DNA from: CAKSIW01 sp045576435
GTDB taxonomy: Bacteria; Bacillota; Clostridia; Monoglobales; Monoglobaceae
Assembly: GCA_045576435.1 (NCBI GenBank)
Contig: JAZNGL010000006.1
Location: 1 to 8,752 of the forward strand
Length of the DNA stretch: 8,752 bases
Direction: 5' to 3'
Shown here piece after piece: positions 7,033-8,752 of the stretch. The translations under genes were made by a program, and so were the position numbers. A model generated the notes under the pieces. The model did not search any database, was not told the origin of the DNA, and was given only the letters and a program-made list of their open reading frames with translations. Positions within the stretch are counted from its first letter, which is position 1. Every line of letters starts with the position of its first letter.

Positions 7033-8752
7033 TTGTGCAAACCTCCCTTTTTTCCGCTTCACAACGGGCAACATTAATTGTTGCTATTCCAATAGCTATC
7101 ACAGACCAGAAAATCATGAAAACTCTATAGTTATAGAAACAATTATCAAACATGCCCTGAATTAAGAATCCAATAACCGAAGCCGCAATCCCCACAATCA
7201 TAACTGCAAGCTCGCTACCTTTCCCCGCATGTTGAAATCCAACAACAAGCTTTTTGAAAAATACAAACATAAGCGTTAAGAACGTCACTATTCCAATTAT
7301 TCCCGACTCTACCATCAGTTGCAAAAACATATTATGCGCATGAGGTGCAACAATTGAATTATATGAATAAAATGGATAAACCTGTGTGAACGCCTCGGTT
7401 CCGGGGCCAACTCCCGTCAACCAAAAATCTTTAAGCATGAGAAGCGTTCCCATCCATATATAAACTCTGTAGGAAGTTGATGAATCCTTCATGTCGCCAA
7501 TGCTTGTGAAACGATTAATAATGCTCTCAGGCACAAGCATCGGAACAAACGGCAGTGCTAAAAGCGCAAGCCCCCAGAGTTTTCCCGCAACAAAGGTTAC
7601 AAAAACAGCTGCAGCACAAATAATTCCAATCCAACATCCACGTGAAAATGTTAAAACAAGTGCTAATGCCATTATTAAAGCAACTCCTATATAAACCAAT
7701 TTACTCAGAGCCTTTTCCTTTGTCCAAATTAAACTCACGCAAACAGGTAACACCAAAAGAATATATTCGCCTAAAACATTAGGGTTTTCAAGCGTTGAAT
7801 ATATTCGCATCTTTATGTCTTCAAACATTTCCTCGTCCATCCACGCTTGTTTTACATTCCAGCCAAAAACATATTGCAAAATGCCATATAAACAAACAAA
7901 CAAGCCTGATATCGCAAAGACTATCAATAAATCAAACAACATTTTTTTCGTTTTTACTGTGTTTATGATAACAAAATAAAAAATCATAAAGGCAAAATAA
8001 ACTGCCCATATCTGAATACTCTTAAATGCAGCAAAAGACGTTAATGACGAAGCAAGATAAACCACTAACATAATCAAAATAATCAAGCCAACGCCTTCAA
8101 AGTGCCATTCAAAATTTTTTGAGTTAATCGATCTTATGACAAGTGATAAAAGGCACAAAAGAGAAAGCCCAACAACCGCCATTGTCGGAATAATCGGCGC
8201 AAGGAAAATTGTTGCAAAAACGCCAAATTCCACCTTGTAAAAAACCATAAAAACAAACCACAGGCCAAGCGCAAATATTGCAGCAAGAAGTGGAGACGTC
8301 AATCCACATATCGCTCCTGTCAGTATTCCAAAGAAGATTGCAGAATAAACACTCTCTTTTGTTCCGCATTTCGTTATATAATAAAAATTAAAGGAAAACC
8401 TTGTTCCAAAACATTTTTCAATAAGGTTAATGAGGAGTGACCCCTTCATCCAATCAATTATGTTGTAATTGAAAAAACACATGATTATGCCAATTAACAA
8501 AACTACTAAGTCAACAACAATTCCATCGCCTGAAAATAGTGCCAAAATGAAATCAATAATCGCTATCGTTGTAATAAAAACGCCAATAAACCTAAGATTT
8601 ATCGCCAGCAGATTATGAAGAAAATATTTGCAGGTTCTAATGATAATGCTATTTTCTTTCTTTTCGTTAATCTTTTCATAGTATTTTTCACGGATATGGT
8701 CAAGCAAAGAAAATGGGGAAAATAAAACTTTTCCTATTATGCTATTTCTAAC
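7025..8752 (-). CDS. O-antigen ligase/polymerase family (Wzy/WaaL-like) membrane protein, 5' end cut by window edge
   Basis: This polytopic membrane protein has roughly 12 or more hydrophobic segments. Family members polymerise or ligate undecaprenyl-linked glycans on the outer face of the membrane. Numbering from a TTG at 8707, features are TLENPNVLGEY (305-315), TFSRGCWIG (353-361), a large mostly extracytoplasmic loop with LKDFWLTGVGPG (425-436), and the hallmark PHAHNMFLQLMVESG (455-469) carrying the conserved histidines. The C-terminus is charged. The TTG has no ribosome binding site, and the frame stays open for 15 more codons to position 8752 (reading VRNSIIGKVLF...), so the true start is probably outside the window and the N-terminus is partial. 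The visible 575 codons already exceed many family members, with a long N-terminal cytoplasmic stretch. Its stop overlaps the glycosyltransferase start. Whether it acts as polymerase, glycan ligase or protein O-glycosylation ligase cannot be told from the sequence. Confidence 0.9.
   Translation of the reverse strand, partial: VRNSIIGKVLFSPFSLLDHIREKYYEKINEKKENSIIIRTCKYFLHNLLAINLRFIGVFITTIAIIDFILALFSGDGIVVDLVVLLIGIIMCFFNYNIIDWMKGSLLINLIEKCFGTRFSFNFYYITKCGTKESVYSAIFFGILTGAICGLTSPLLAAIFALGLWFVFMVFYKVEFGVFATIFLAPIIPTMAVVGLSLLCLLSLVIRSINSKNFEWHFEGVGLIILIMLVVYLASSLTSFAAFKSIQIWAVYFAFMIFYFVIINTVKTKKMLFDLLIVFAISGLFVCLYGILQYVFGWNVKQAWMDEEMFEDIKMRIYSTLENPNVLGEYILLVLPVCVSLIWTKEKALSKLVYIGVALIMALALVLTFSRGCWIGIICAAAVFVTFVAGKLWGLALLALPFVPMLVPESIINRFTSIGDMKDSSTSYRVYIWMGTLLMLKDFWLTGVGPGTEAFTQVYPFYSYNSIVAPHAHNMFLQLMVESGIIGIVTFLTLMFVFFKKLVVGFQHAGKGSELAVMIVGIAASVIGFLIQGMFDNCFYNYRVFMIFWSVIAIGIATINVARCEAEKREVCTND
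7042..7047 (-). promoter_or_regulatory. Ribosome binding site of the glycosyltransferase
   Basis: On the minus strand this reads GGGAGG, 9 nt before the ATG at 7032 and within the last codons of the preceding gene. It decides against the longer frame starting at 7074. Confidence 0.75.

Noticed and set aside
1..8752. Mobile elements, CRISPR repeats, tRNA or rRNA genes
   Set aside because: I saw no transposase motifs, no regularly spaced repeats, no terminal inverted repeats or attachment sites, and no tRNA or rRNA signatures on either strand.

Overview
The window is AT-rich and, from its content, comes from a low-GC Gram-positive anaerobe-like lineage (Bacillota, probably a Clostridia-type organism). 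The main reasons are a canonical T-box riboswitch, strong purine-rich ribosome binding sites, a textbook sigma-A promoter, and tandem DUF4330 genes. The species cannot be named from the sequence. Every gene I can support lies on the minus strand, so the window reads from high to low coordinates.

Region 1 (8752 to 3119) looks like one polycistronic unit for a cell-surface glycan. It contains an O-antigen ligase/polymerase-family membrane protein (its 5' end runs off the window), a GT4 glycosyltransferase, two paralogous single-span DUF4330 proteins of equal predicted length (163 aa each), and an ABC half-exporter of the MsbA/PglK type. Junctions are tight: an 8-nt overlap, a 20-nt overlap, a 58-nt gap and a 27-nt gap. 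No promoter or terminator is visible between these genes. A reasonable inference is that the glycosyltransferase extends a lipid-linked or other surface glycan, the ABC protein moves a lipid or glycan intermediate across the membrane, and the Wzy/WaaL-like protein polymerises or ligates it outside. The DUF4330 proteins are uncharacterised partners.

Region 2 (3118 to 2746) has no gene but is fully occupied by regulation. It holds a consensus promoter (TTGACT, 17 bp, TATAAT) followed by a complete T-box leader: Stem I with a loop E motif and specifier codon UAC, Stem II/IIA-B hairpins, Stem III, the T-box sequence with a UGGU acceptor-binding bulge, and an intrinsic terminator. UAC indicates tRNA-Tyr sensing.

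Region 3 (2736 to 1) is the T-box-controlled operon: a sodium:solute symporter (SSS family) and, 19 nt after it, an AMP-forming acid-CoA ligase whose C-terminal lid domain lies beyond the window. A tyrosine-starvation switch driving a symporter plus an acid:CoA ligase is the most interesting point here. It fits a tyrosine acquisition route in which an aryl acid such as 4-hydroxyphenylacetate is imported, activated to its CoA thioester and then reductively carboxylated to the 2-oxo acid by an indolepyruvate:ferredoxin oxidoreductase. That enzyme is not in the window, so the route remains a hypothesis.
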